Assembly (NCBI GenBank): GCA_031254675.1
Contig: JAIRTV010000121.1
Coordinates: forward strand, 1-12,479
Direction: 5' to 3'
DNA from: Planctomycetaceae bacterium
GTDB lineage: Bacteria > Planctomycetota > Planctomycetia > Pirellulales > Thermoguttaceae
DNA: 12,479 nt
Shown here: one piece after another, positions 1 to 6,989 of the stretch
Numbering within the stretch: the first letter of the stretch is position 1
How the letters are laid out: each line of letters opens with the position of its first letter
The notes under the pieces: model-generated
Seen by the model: the letters and a program-made list of their open reading frames with translations, nothing else
Databases searched by the model: none
What the model was told of the DNA's origin: nothing
Translations under genes and position numbers: made by a program

Positions 1-3000
1 ATTTTTGTGTTTGTATCAATATTTATCTTTTCGATTCGTGCGGAAGATAAACTCGCGCAAGGTTTTGCGGAACCGCCTTGCGAATCGAAACTTTGGGCGT
101 ATTGGTGGTGGTTGAACGGAAATGTGACAGAACAAGCAATTACCCGCGATTTGGAGCAGATGAAAGAAAAAGGATTCGGTGGAGCAATTCTCTGTGACGC
201 CAACGGCTCCAATCAAGATGGTAACAAAAATACTCCACCAGGTCCCATGTACTCTTCGCCCGAATGGATGAAATTATTCATTCACGCTATTCAAGAAGCA
301 CAACGGTTAGGATTGTCTGTTAGTTTGAATATTCAGAGCGGTTGGAATCTTGGCGGTCCGATTGTTACACCGGAATATGCCGCAAAACGTGTCGTTTATT
401 CGACAACAAACCTCAAAGGCGGGCAAGAAAAAACAGTCGATTTGCCAAAACCAAAAGAACAATTGGGATTTTATCGGGATATTGCTGTTGTTGCATTTAA
501 AATCGAATCGGACAATATTCCATTCACTTTCGAAACAAGTTCCAGCCAAAAACAAAATTCATCAGAAAACGCTATTGATAATTCATCGGAAACTTTTTGG
601 GTGTCAGCCGGTCAAAAAGCAGGCGACGGTCCAACAACCGAAAAACCGGAATGGATTGAATTTCAATTTCAAGAAAATATCGAATTTGATCAAATTGTTG
701 TCGAACCGCGACCCGATTACGGTCCAAAACAATGCGAATTGATCCTGTTCGAAGATGATTCCGAGAAAAATCGTATCATCACCACTTTTACGATGCAAAA
801 AACAGGCAAAATATCGAACAAGTTTCCCAAACAAAAAGGAAAACGTTTTCGATTAAACATTCTCAATTCTTACGATCCCCGACATCCCGATCATTCTCGA
901 AACGTTCAGATTGCCGAGGTTGTTCTCTATAACAACGGAAAACCAATTACCGAAACAAAGCAAAAAACGAGACAATTGAAACTGTTCGATATAAAATTAG
1001 CGGTTCGTGAATTTGGCGGTTCTGCGCCGGATTGCCGACCTTTGGCGGAAGACGAACCCGATCAACCCAATGATCAACCGATTAACATTGACGATGTGCT
1101 TGTTTTGACCGACAAAATGGATCAGCAAGGAACTCTTCGCTGGAATGTTCCCGCCGGAAACTGGACTATTTTGCGATGTGGTTACACGGTAACAGACGCA
1201 AAAGTTTCAACATCCAGCGGCGATTGGCAAGGACTTGTTCTTGATTATTTGAGTTCAGATGCTTTTGATTTTTATTGGAACAAATCCGTTAAACCACTTC
1301 TCGATACAGTTAAACCTCATTGCGGAAAATCGTTGCGATATCTTCATACTGATAGTTGGGAGGCGGGGGGCATGAACTGGACAGAGCGGTTTCGTGAAGA
1401 ATTTCAAACTCGTCGCGGTTATGATCCGATTCCTTATTTGCCGATTCTTGCCGGATATATTTTGAATAATCGTACATCGAGCAATCGATTTTTGAACGAT
1501 TTTCGGCGGACAATCGGCGATTTGATTGCCGACAATCATTATGTTCTCATGAAGAAAAAGGCGGCAAATTATGGTATCGGTATTCATCCTGAATCGGGTG
1601 GACCTCATGGTGCGCCGATTGATTCGCTTCAACTTCTTGGCATTTCGGATATTCCTATGTCCGAATATTGGAGTTGGTCGCCGCGTCATCGGATTGGCGA
1701 TGCCAACCGATTCTTCACCAAACAACCGGCATCCGCTGCCCATACGCGCGGTCATAAATTGATTGCCGCTGAAGGCTTCACCAATATCGGGATGCATTGG
1801 CAAGAATCATTTTCGCACAATTTGAAACCCTCATTTGACCAAGCCATTTGCGAAGGAATGAATCTGCTCGTTTGGCATGCTTTTACGTGTTCGCCGGATG
1901 AAACAGGTTTTCCCGGTCAAGAATATTTTGCCGGAACACATTTTAATCCGAAAAATTTTACGTGGAAGAAGTCAAAAGATTTTTTGACTTATATTAACCG
2001 TGTTCAATTTTTGTTGCAACAAGGTTTGCCGGTTGCGGATGTTTTGGAGTATTACGGAAACGGTGTTCCGAATTTTACGCAAGGTAAATGGGCAAATACG
2101 GCAAAATCGTTGCCGGGTTACGATTATGATGTTGCATCGGAAGATGTTTTGTTGACGCAGGTTTCTGAAATTCGTAACGGTCGAATTATTCTCAAAGACG
2201 GAACAAATTACCGTGTTCTTGTGTTGCCGTCGCACACGGGAGTTTCACGGGCGGTGTTTTCAAAACTAAAAACTTGGGCAAAAGAAGGCGCAACAATTAT
2301 CGGCGCCAACCCAATTCAAATTCTCGAACCGGCATCAAAACCAGTTGTCTTTGAATCTTGGACGGAAAAAACGTTACCGAATCCGAATGAAACCGTTCAC
2401 CAACTTTTGAAAAATTCCGGTGTTCCGTTTGATTTTGAACGTCTTGAGGGAACTCATGAAAAACCGCGTTTGGAATGGATTCACCGAACCGTGTACCGAA
2501 ATCAACTTGATAAAATTTCGCTTCGAAATTTTTCTGAATTTTCTCCAATTGACGTTGCGACAATTGCCGCCGACCCATTCGGTGATATTGGAGCGGAAAT
2601 TTATTTTGTTGCAAATTTAACCGATTCGGAGGATAAAACCGTTTGTAGTTTTCGCGTTACAGGATTCGAGCCGGAATTATGGGATCCGCTTACCGGCGAA
2701 ATCAAAAAAGCCAAAGCGTTCACGCAAGAAAAAAACCGAACATTAATTCCGTTGGAGTTTGCGCCTTGCGGTTCTGTTTTTGTTGTTTTTCGCGACAAAA
2801 TTGATTCGACCGTTCAGGGAATCGGTCAATCTAATTCCGTAACTTTTGATAAAACGCTTGAAATTCCGGCATCGTGGCATGTTCGTTTTGATCCAGAGTG
2901 GGGCGGTTTGCCAGAACCTGTTGAATTTAAAAAATTGGAAAGTTGGACGAAACATGATCATCCGGCAATTCGATATTATAGCGGTCTTGCAACATATTCG

Positions 3001-3330
3001 CAGGAAATTGATCTTGAATTTAAGCAAGGGCAACGAATTTTTCTGGAAGTTGACAATGTTCATGAGTTGGCGGAAGTCAAGATAAACAATCAATCTTGCG
3101 GAACGATTTGGGCGTCGCCGTTTCGTGTTGAGATTACGTCGGCATGTCAACTTGGAAAAAATCGGATTGAGATTGAGGTTGCCAATCACTGGGCAAACCG
3201 AATTATTGGCGACGCCGCAAAACCGGAAAATGAACGACGAACACGAACAAATATTCAACGTTTAACGCCGGAAACAAAACTCGTCGAATCAGGATTGATC
3301 GGCTCCGTAAAAATTTTGTTGACACAATAA
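1..3330 (+). CDS. GH106 alpha-L-rhamnosidase-like secreted glycosidase, 5' end cut by window edge
   Basis: This is a large secreted glycoside hydrolase, likely releasing terminal alpha-L-rhamnose from plant or algal polysaccharides. The frame is open from base 1 and begins inside a hydrophobic signal peptide ending near SIRA-ED, so the true start lies upstream; the GTG at 7 is only the first possible start in the window. Numbering from that GTG, residues 28-65 (KLWAYWWWLNGNV, then a GFGGAIL strand) are typical of the start of a GH106 barrel. Residues about 165-310 look like an inserted discoidin-type (F5/8 C) carbohydrate-binding module. The barrel continues at 410-670, with conserved acidic residues in HTDSWE (Glu452), HPESGGPH (Glu529), MSEYW (Glu553) and AAEGF (Glu589), among which the catalytic pair should lie. 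Residues about 970-1107 form a C-terminal galactose-binding-like sandwich ending NRIIGD. The fold family is fairly certain; the exact substrate is inferred. dcd converges on it 87 bp downstream. Confidence 0.85.
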   Translation: MFVFVSIFIFSIRAEDKLAQGFAEPPCESKLWAYWWWLNGNVTEQAITRDLEQMKEKGFGGAILCDANGSNQDGNKNTPPGPMYSSPEWMKLFIHAIQEAQRLGLSVSLNIQSGWNLGGPIVTPEYAAKRVVYSTTNLKGGQEKTVDLPKPKEQLGFYRDIAVVAFKIESDNIPFTFETSSSQKQNSSENAIDNSSETFWVSAGQKAGDGPTTEKPEWIEFQFQENIEFDQIVVEPRPDYGPKQCELILFEDDSEKNRIITTFTMQKTGKISNKFPKQKGKRFRLNILNSYDPRHPDHSRNVQIAEVVLYNNGKPITETKQKTRQLKLFDIKLAVREFGGSAPDCRPLAEDEPDQPNDQPINIDDVLVLTDKMDQQGTLRWNVPAGNWTILRCGYTVTDAKVSTSSGDWQGLVLDYLSSDAFDFYWNKSVKPLLDTVKPHCGKSLRYLHTDSWEAGGMNWTERFREEFQTRRGYDPIPYLPILAGYILNNRTSSNRFLNDFRRTIGDLIADNHYVLMKKKAANYGIGIHPESGGPHGAPIDSLQLLGISDIPMSEYWSWSPRHRIGDANRFFTKQPASAAHTRGHKLIAAEGFTNIGMHWQESFSHNLKPSFDQAICEGMNLLVWHAFTCSPDETGFPGQEYFAGTHFNPKNFTWKKSKDFLTYINRVQFLLQQGLPVADVLEYYGNGVPNFTQGKWANTAKSLPGYDYDVASEDVLLTQVSEIRNGRIILKDGTNYRVLVLPSHTGVSRAVFSKLKTWAKEGATIIGANPIQILEPASKPVVFESWTEKTLPNPNETVHQLLKNSGVPFDFERLEGTHEKPRLEWIHRTVYRNQLDKISLRNFSEFSPIDVATIAADPFGDIGAEIYFVANLTDSEDKTVCSFRVTGFEPELWDPLTGEIKKAKAFTQEKNRTLIPLEFAPCGSVFVVFRDKIDSTVQGIGQSNSVTFDKTLEIPASWHVRFDPEWGGLPEPVEFKKLESWTKHDHPAIRYYSGLATYSQEIDLEFKQGQRIFLEVDNVHELAEVKINNQSCGTIWASPFRVEITSACQLGKNRIEIEVANHWANRIIGDAAKPENERRTRTNIQRLTPETKLVESGLIGSVKILLTQ

Positions 3331-3417
3331 TTCGCTTTCGCTTTTAGGAAGACAAACTTCTCGCTTGTAACAAATAAATAGTATAAAATTGAACATCAAT
3401 AAAATTTCAGCGAATCG

Positions 3418-3939
3418 TTACAAGAAATCTTTGTACAGTAAACTTGGTTGAATACCTGTGTTGTTTTGATATTTTCCGTTTCTGTATTTGTCGTAATCGC
3501 CTTGAATTGAGTGATAATAGATTTGGCAAATTTCAACAAACGGATAAATTCGGATTGGTTGAATGCATTGGATTTCCAACGTCCAAAATCCCGAAAAACC
3601 AACGTCGCCAAATCCCGCTGTAACATGAACATACAATCCCAGTCGTCCAATTGAAGAACGTCCTTCGAGCATTGGAACGTAATTCAATGTTGTTGTGTAC
3701 TCGACAGTGCGTCCAAGATACAACCGGTTCGGCTCAAGCACAATTCCATCTTCAGGAATTGTCAATCGTTCCGTTTGAGGACACGCCCGCATGTCCAACT
3801 CCGAATCACTATAGATCATCAACTCATTATGTAATTGTAAATTGTAACTGTTCGGATTGATCCGCTTCTTGTCAAACGGATCAATCACGATATTACCATT
3901 GTCAATCTCTTTCAATATTTCCAAACCAGAAAGGATCAT
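3418..3939 (-). CDS. dcd: dCTP deaminase
   Basis: The 173-residue protein is a full-length member of the dCTP deaminase/dUTPase trimer family. It converts dCTP to dUTP and so feeds dUMP and thymidylate synthesis in the cytoplasm. Key motifs are the N-terminal MILSG, NPNSYNL (29-35), the nucleotide-binding EGRSSIGRLG (92-101), HVTAGFGDVGFSG (105-117) and TLE with Glu122, which aligns with the catalytic glutamate of the E. coli enzyme. The C-terminus GIQPSLLYKDF is the flexible tail that closes over the nucleotide. The TAGFxDxGFSG form resembles the subgroup found in Firmicutes and many other bacteria, and is shared in part with bifunctional DCD-DUT enzymes. Whether this one also hydrolyses dUTP cannot be read from the sequence. 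The ATG gives the standard N-terminus but has no Shine-Dalgarno. A good sigma70-type promoter lies about 90 bp upstream, so it is probably transcribed separately from pyrF. Confidence 0.95.
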   Translation of the reverse strand: MILSGLEILKEIDNGNIVIDPFDKKRINPNSYNLQLHNELMIYSDSELDMRACPQTERLTIPEDGIVLEPNRLYLGRTVEYTTTLNYVPMLEGRSSIGRLGLYVHVTAGFGDVGFSGFWTLEIQCIQPIRIYPFVEICQIYYHSIQGDYDKYRNGKYQNNTGIQPSLLYKDFL

Positions 3940-3978
3940 AATTTATTCGTGTTATTTGTTGTTGCGATTATTTGTTGT

Positions 3979-4010
3979 GTAAATTATTATGTAAATTATT
4001 ATGTAAAATT
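3979..4010. repeat. 12-bp tandem repeat in the dcd leader
   Basis: GTAAATTATTAT occurs twice head to tail (3979-3990 and 3991-4002), followed by a partial third copy, GTAAAATT (4003-4010). It lies between the predicted dcd promoter and the dcd start, so it would be transcribed in the 5' leader as repeated ATAATTTAC units. Just downstream towards dcd, TTATTTGTTGT is also nearly repeated (3952-3962 and 3969-3979). It may be simple slippage in AT-rich DNA. Confidence 0.7.
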
Positions 4011-4028
4011 GTCTGAACGATAAATATT

Positions 4029-4057
4029 ATCATAACGTCGGTTTTCAGTCTCGTCAA
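4029..4057 (-). promoter_or_regulatory. Predicted sigma70-type promoter of dcd
   Basis: Reading the minus strand, TTGACG (4057-4052) is followed by exactly 17 bp and then TATGAT (4034-4029). Each hexamer matches five of six consensus bases. Transcription would begin near 4022, giving a leader of about 80 nt before the dcd ATG. A small palindrome, ATAGAT-CGTA-ATCTAT (4062-4077), sits directly upstream of the -35 and could be an operator or a weak hairpin at the end of the pyrF transcript. Confidence 0.55.
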
Positions 4058-4158
4058 CAAAATAGATCGTAATCTATCAATAAAATTTTTATTTGAAACA
4101 CAAAAAGAAAAATAATCAAAAAAACGATCAATGTTTTGCTGAATAATTTCACGTTCAG

Positions 4159-5085
4159 CTATTTTATGAGTTTTCCTGCCGGAGTTTCCGCACGTAATTG
4201 ATCAATCATCTGAATTGTTGCCGCTTCAACCGCTTGTTGCCATTTTGTTTCGCCAAATGTTGTTTGAAACGGTTCACGACGGTACGCAAAAATAATCCCA
4301 CGCGAATTATTGATCACCGCACCCAATCCGTTTTCATCAAACGCCGACGCAACATCATTCGCAGAACCACCTTGCGATCCAAAACCCGGAACAAGAAACC
4401 AAGTATTAGGCATGACGTTACGTAATTCTTTGAGCTGTTCCGACCACGTGGCACCAACAACCGCCCCAATATTACCGTAACATTCCGATTCGGCACAAGT
4501 CGATAACGATAATTGTTGAACATATTCCGCAACACGACGATAAACCGTTTTGCCATCAACCACAAGGTCTTGAAGCATAGCTCCGCCACGATTCGACGTT
4601 TTAACAAGAACAAAAATTCCGGCGTTTCGTTCAACAGCCGTTTTGACAAACGGTTCCAACGAATCATCGCCAAGATAAGGCGAAACCGTCAACGCATCAG
4701 CTCCCCACACCGAATCTTTGCCCAAAATACCAGACGAATACGCTTCCGCCGTAGAACCAATATCGTTGCGTTTACCATCGAAAACAATCACCACATTTTT
4801 TTTGTCGCGAATATATTCAATCAGTTGACGAAGAACAGACATTCCGGGAACACCATATTGTTCAAAAAAAGCAGACTGAATCTTAATAACCGGAACCAAC
4901 GGCACAACAATATCAATAATTTCATAACAAAATTTCTTGAAAACATCCGCCACCTGTTCCGCATTGTCGGGATCAATATTGTTGCGAAGTGTTTGCGGAA
5001 TCCAATCAAAACGCGGATCAAGTCCAACCATGACAGGATTTTTCTTGTTACAAATTGCTTCCGTTAATAATCTGGAAAATGTCAT
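4159..5085 (-). CDS. pyrF: Orotidine 5'-phosphate decarboxylase, subfamily 2
   Basis: The 308-residue protein catalyses the last step of de novo UMP synthesis, decarboxylating orotidine monophosphate to UMP. The catalytic signature DGKRNDIGSTA (103-113) supplies the Asp-Lys-Asp charge network (Asp103, Lys105, Asp108). Other barrel motifs are MVGLDPR (19-25), the KIQSAFFEQYG strand (68-78), TVSPYLGDDSLEPF (133-146), the phosphate-side loop VPGFGSQGG (232-240) and NSRGIIFAYR (260-269). The length of about 300 residues and the FEQYG/YLGDDSLEPF pattern place it in the long type 2 subfamily rather than the roughly 240-residue E. coli type. The ATG at 5085 places the LDP motif at the usual distance from the N-terminus. 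There is no recognisable ribosome binding site. It lies between trpG/pabA (251 bp away) and dcd (219 bp away) on the same strand, and no other pyr gene is in view. Confidence 0.95.
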   Translation of the reverse strand: MTFSRLLTEAICNKKNPVMVGLDPRFDWIPQTLRNNIDPDNAEQVADVFKKFCYEIIDIVVPLVPVIKIQSAFFEQYGVPGMSVLRQLIEYIRDKKNVVIVFDGKRNDIGSTAEAYSSGILGKDSVWGADALTVSPYLGDDSLEPFVKTAVERNAGIFVLVKTSNRGGAMLQDLVVDGKTVYRRVAEYVQQLSLSTCAESECYGNIGAVVGATWSEQLKELRNVMPNTWFLVPGFGSQGGSANDVASAFDENGLGAVINNSRGIIFAYRREPFQTTFGETKWQQAVEAATIQMIDQLRAETPAGKLIK

Positions 5086-5186
5086 TGGATGATGAATTGA
5101 ATAATACGATATCTTAGGCAGTTAATCATCATGTTGCTGTTTGTTATTGTTGAGATTTTCAAAATGTTCTCGTTTATGATTTGTGC

Positions 5187-5237
5187 TGCAATTATTTTTT
5201 TGTTTCAAATAATGATTTAATTACAGATTTAATTGCA
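5187..5237. repeat. Inverted and tandem repeats in the pyrF leader
   Basis: TGCAATTA (5187-5194) is perfectly complementary to TAATTGCA (5230-5237), with 35 bases between. The right part also consists of two 12-bp tandem units, GATTTAATTACA (5214-5225) and GATTTAATTGCA (5226-5237), differing at one base. On the minus strand the structure lies about 100-150 nt upstream of the pyrF start and just downstream of a TATAAT element. It is AT-rich, so some symmetry is expected by chance. Confidence 0.45.
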
Positions 5238-5264
5238 ACAAAATTCGACATTCCCAAATCACAC

Positions 5265-5292
5265 ATTATAAAACGAAACAACAATAGAACAA
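5265..5292 (-). promoter_or_regulatory. Possible promoter upstream of pyrF
   Basis: On the minus strand there is a perfect TATAAT (5270-5265). A poor -35, TTGTTC (5292-5287), lies 16 bp upstream and matches only three consensus bases. The start would be near 5258, giving a leader of about 170 nt for pyrF that carries the repeats described separately. The perfect -10 sits in AT-rich DNA, so the call is weak. Confidence 0.28.
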
Positions 5293-5336
5293 CCGCCGGA
5301 AACTTGATAAAATGGCACTTAATTTTTGCGCGTAAT

Positions 5337-5912
5337 TTATATCGGCAATGATTCAAGAAAATTTCGTAACAACCTTTTGCCGACAATCGTCATAATACTT
5401 TCAGGATGAAATTGAATCCCTTCGAGCGGAAATTTTTTATGACGAATCCCCATAATTTCATGATCGTCTTCCGATTCCGCCGTAATCATAAGATCATCGG
5501 GCAATGTTTCCCGTTTAGCGACAAGCGAATGATAACGCATTGCCTCAAACGGTCCGGTCATTCCTTTGAACACGCCCAAACCATCGCTAATAATCCGCGA
5601 CGTTTTTCCGTGCATAATTTTTTTCGCACGAATAATCTCGCCACCAAACGCCTGAACAATACTTTGATGACCAAGACAAACACCAAGAATCGGAATCGTT
5701 CCGCCGAATGTTCTGATCACCTCCAACGAAATACCGGCTTCATTGGGATTGCCCGGTCCCGGCGAAATAACAATGCCATTAGGACAAAGTTCACGAATTT
5801 CCGTAATACTAATTTTGTCATTGCGGAAAACCCGAACATCACCCCCCAACATTCGCAAATATTGGACTAAATTAAACGTAAACGAATCGTAATTGTCAAT
5901 CATTAAAATCAT
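5337..5912 (-). CDS. trpG: Anthranilate / aminodeoxychorismate synthase glutamine amidotransferase subunit
   Basis: The 191-residue protein is a class I glutamine amidotransferase. It hydrolyses glutamine and channels ammonia to a chorismate-binding partner (TrpE or PabB), making anthranilate for tryptophan or aminodeoxychorismate for folate. It starts MILMIDNYDSFTFNLVQYL, the family's usual N-terminus, and carries the oxyanion loop SPGPGNP (50-56), the nucleophile Cys79 in GVCLGHQ (77-83), MHGKTS (100-105), MRYHSL (125-130), and the rest of the triad, His169 and Glu171, in FHPES (168-172). All catalytic residues are present and the length is normal. TrpG and PabA cannot be told apart by sequence, and many bacteria use one protein for both. 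trpA 143 bp upstream favours a tryptophan role, but no trpE or pabB is in view. The ATG has no Shine-Dalgarno and sits about 20 bp after a hairpin with a T-run. Confidence 0.9.
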   Translation of the reverse strand: MILMIDNYDSFTFNLVQYLRMLGGDVRVFRNDKISITEIRELCPNGIVISPGPGNPNEAGISLEVIRTFGGTIPILGVCLGHQSIVQAFGGEIIRAKKIMHGKTSRIISDGLGVFKGMTGPFEAMRYHSLVAKRETLPDDLMITAESEDDHEIMGIRHKKFPLEGIQFHPESIMTIVGKRLLRNFLESLPI

Positions 5913-5932
5913 GGGAATTTTTGTGCTTTTGT

Positions 5933-5955
5933 AAAAAAGTTACCGAAATATTCGG
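5933..5955 (-). terminator. Terminator- or attenuator-like hairpin just upstream of trpG
   Basis: On the minus strand, CCGAA-TAT-TTCGG (5955-5943) forms a perfect five-pair stem with a three-base loop. Four bases later comes a run of six T (5938-5933), and about 20 bases after that the trpG start codon. The layout resembles a weak intrinsic terminator between trpA and trpG, or an attenuator. No leader peptide with Trp codons is visible because the gap contains no ATG on this strand. The stem is short, so the call is tentative. Confidence 0.35.
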
Positions 5956-6005
5956 CGATATAGTTTTTGTAATGAAATTTTTGTAGTAAAAAAAACTTGT
6001 CCAAC

Positions 6006-6028
6006 AGAATTTGATGTATCAAAATTCT
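6006..6028. repeat. Near-perfect palindrome in the trpA-trpG gap
   Basis: AGAATTTGAT and ATCAAAATTCT face each other across two bases, complementary apart from one bulged A. The element begins about 28 bp after the trpA stop on the minus strand. A run of eight T (minus strand) follows about a dozen bases further on, too far for a classic terminator. The compact symmetry would also suit a dimeric repressor's operator. Confidence 0.4.
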
Positions 6029-6055
6029 CGTAGAAAATTGACACGTTGAAAGTTA

Positions 6056-6922
6056 CTAATTGTTCCGTTTATTTTTAGCGACCAAACTTGTTGTAAAATC
6101 GACGATAGATTGTTTTGCGGTGTCGGGTTGTTCTTCAATGATTCGCTGAAATGCACTGCCAATAATTACGCCGTCGGCAAAATTGCCGGCAATTTGAACA
6201 TCATCTGGAGTTGAAATTCCAAAACCAACACAAAGCGGAATTTCCGTCTCCTGCCGCATTTCAGCAATCTCCCGTTCAAGACCGTTCCAATCGATTTTGT
6301 TACTATTACCACCGGTTACACCTCGCCGCGAAACAATATAAACAAATCCATCCGCACAACGAAGAATTTCGTTACGACGAACCACATCGGTTGTCGGCGC
6401 AATCAATCGAATAAAATGAAAACGATTGAACGTATTATTAACCGTAACTGTTTTTTCACCGTTTTTTGTATTAGGCGGTTGGCTTTCCGTTTGTTCAACA
6501 TAACGCATAATTTCATTGGAATATTCGCTCGGCAAGTCAACACATAAAACACCATCCGCACCGGCATGAATCGCTTCACGAACAAATGTTTCCGCACCCA
6601 TTGCGAAAATCGGATTATAGTACGAAAAAAGAACAATCGGCAACTCATACTTTTGCCGAAGTTTTCGTACAAATTCAACTCCGAGACGTAAATTCATTCC
6701 GGCTTTAATCGCACGGCTTGACGCGCGTTGAATAACAGTACCGTCCGCTGTCGGGTCGGAAAACGGAATACCAAGTTCCAGAATATCCAAACCAGCTCCA
6801 CACGCCGCTTCAATAATTTCAAAAGACCGCTCCCGATCAGGATCACCCGCCGTGATGTAACCAATCAACGCCGCTCTATTTTGGTTGCGTATTTTCTCAA
6901 AACATCGTGTTAATCGAGACAT
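6056..6922 (-). CDS. trpA: Tryptophan synthase alpha subunit
   Basis: The 288-residue TIM-barrel protein cleaves indole-3-glycerol phosphate to indole and glyceraldehyde 3-phosphate and passes indole to TrpB. Counting from the ATG at 6922, the catalytic Glu49 (in LDILELG) and Asp60 (in FSDPTADG) fall at the same numbers as in the E. coli enzyme. Other motifs are ITAGDP (23-28), LFSYYNPIF (98-106), LIAPTTD (173-179), the phosphate-binding GVTGG (201-205) and GFGIS (233-237). The start at 6922 is preferred over an in-frame ATG at 7000: it gives the normal N-terminus and is preceded by a clear AGGA, while the longer version would overlap the cytochrome gene and add 26 atypical residues. The protein is about 20 residues longer than E. 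coli TrpA because of an extra stretch, rich in Asn, Thr and Lys, at about 145-167. trpB is not adjacent. It is probably co-transcribed with the cytochrome 67 bp upstream. Confidence 0.95.
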   Translation of the reverse strand: MSRLTRCFEKIRNQNRAALIGYITAGDPDRERSFEIIEAACGAGLDILELGIPFSDPTADGTVIQRASSRAIKAGMNLRLGVEFVRKLRQKYELPIVLFSYYNPIFAMGAETFVREAIHAGADGVLCVDLPSEYSNEIMRYVEQTESQPPNTKNGEKTVTVNNTFNRFHFIRLIAPTTDVVRRNEILRCADGFVYIVSRRGVTGGNSNKIDWNGLEREIAEMRQETEIPLCVGFGISTPDDVQIAGNFADGVIIGSAFQRIIEEQPDTAKQSIVDFTTSLVAKNKRNN

Positions 6923-6925
6923 TAT

Positions 6926-6933
6926 TTTCCTTT
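6926..6933 (-). promoter_or_regulatory. Ribosome binding site deciding the trpA start
   Basis: On the minus strand GAAAGGAAAATA precedes the ATG at 6922, with the AGG about six bases away. It is the only convincing Shine-Dalgarno in the window, and it supports the 6922 start over the in-frame ATG at 7000. Confidence 0.65.
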
Positions 6934-6989
6934 CTTTATGGGGTTGCTTTATTTTATGAGTTTGATTGTCAATATAATCGGAACAATTT

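Noticed and set aside
1255..1803. 182-codon open frame antisense to the GH106 gene
   Set aside because: It lies wholly within a confidently coding frame, has an unnatural Arg/Ile/Asn-rich composition and shows no domain or start signal.
3331..3417. Possible terminator between the convergent GH106 and dcd genes
   Set aside because: Only a four-pair GAAG/CTTC stem and a distant ATTCGCT/AGCGAAT pair are present, without a T-run beside them.
4513..5067. 184-codon plus-strand open frame antisense to pyrF
   Set aside because: It is extremely rich in Arg, Asn and Ile, as expected from reading AT-rich codons backwards, and pyrF on the other strand is certain.
5192..5386. 64-codon minus-strand frame between trpG and pyrF
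   Set aside because: It overlaps the end of trpG in another frame, has no ribosome binding site and no recognisable features. A hydrophobic stretch alone is not enough support.
5406..5870. 154-codon plus-strand open frame antisense to trpG
   Set aside because: Same shadow composition; the catalytic residues of TrpG on the opposite strand show which frame is real.
6038..6043. TTGACA on the plus strand between trpG and trpA
   Set aside because: No -10 follows at the right distance and no plus-strand gene starts nearby.
6967..6972. TTGACA on the minus strand in the cytochrome-trpA gap
   Set aside because: No acceptable -10 lies 15-18 bp downstream (the best is TAAAGC), so a separate trpA promoter is not supported.
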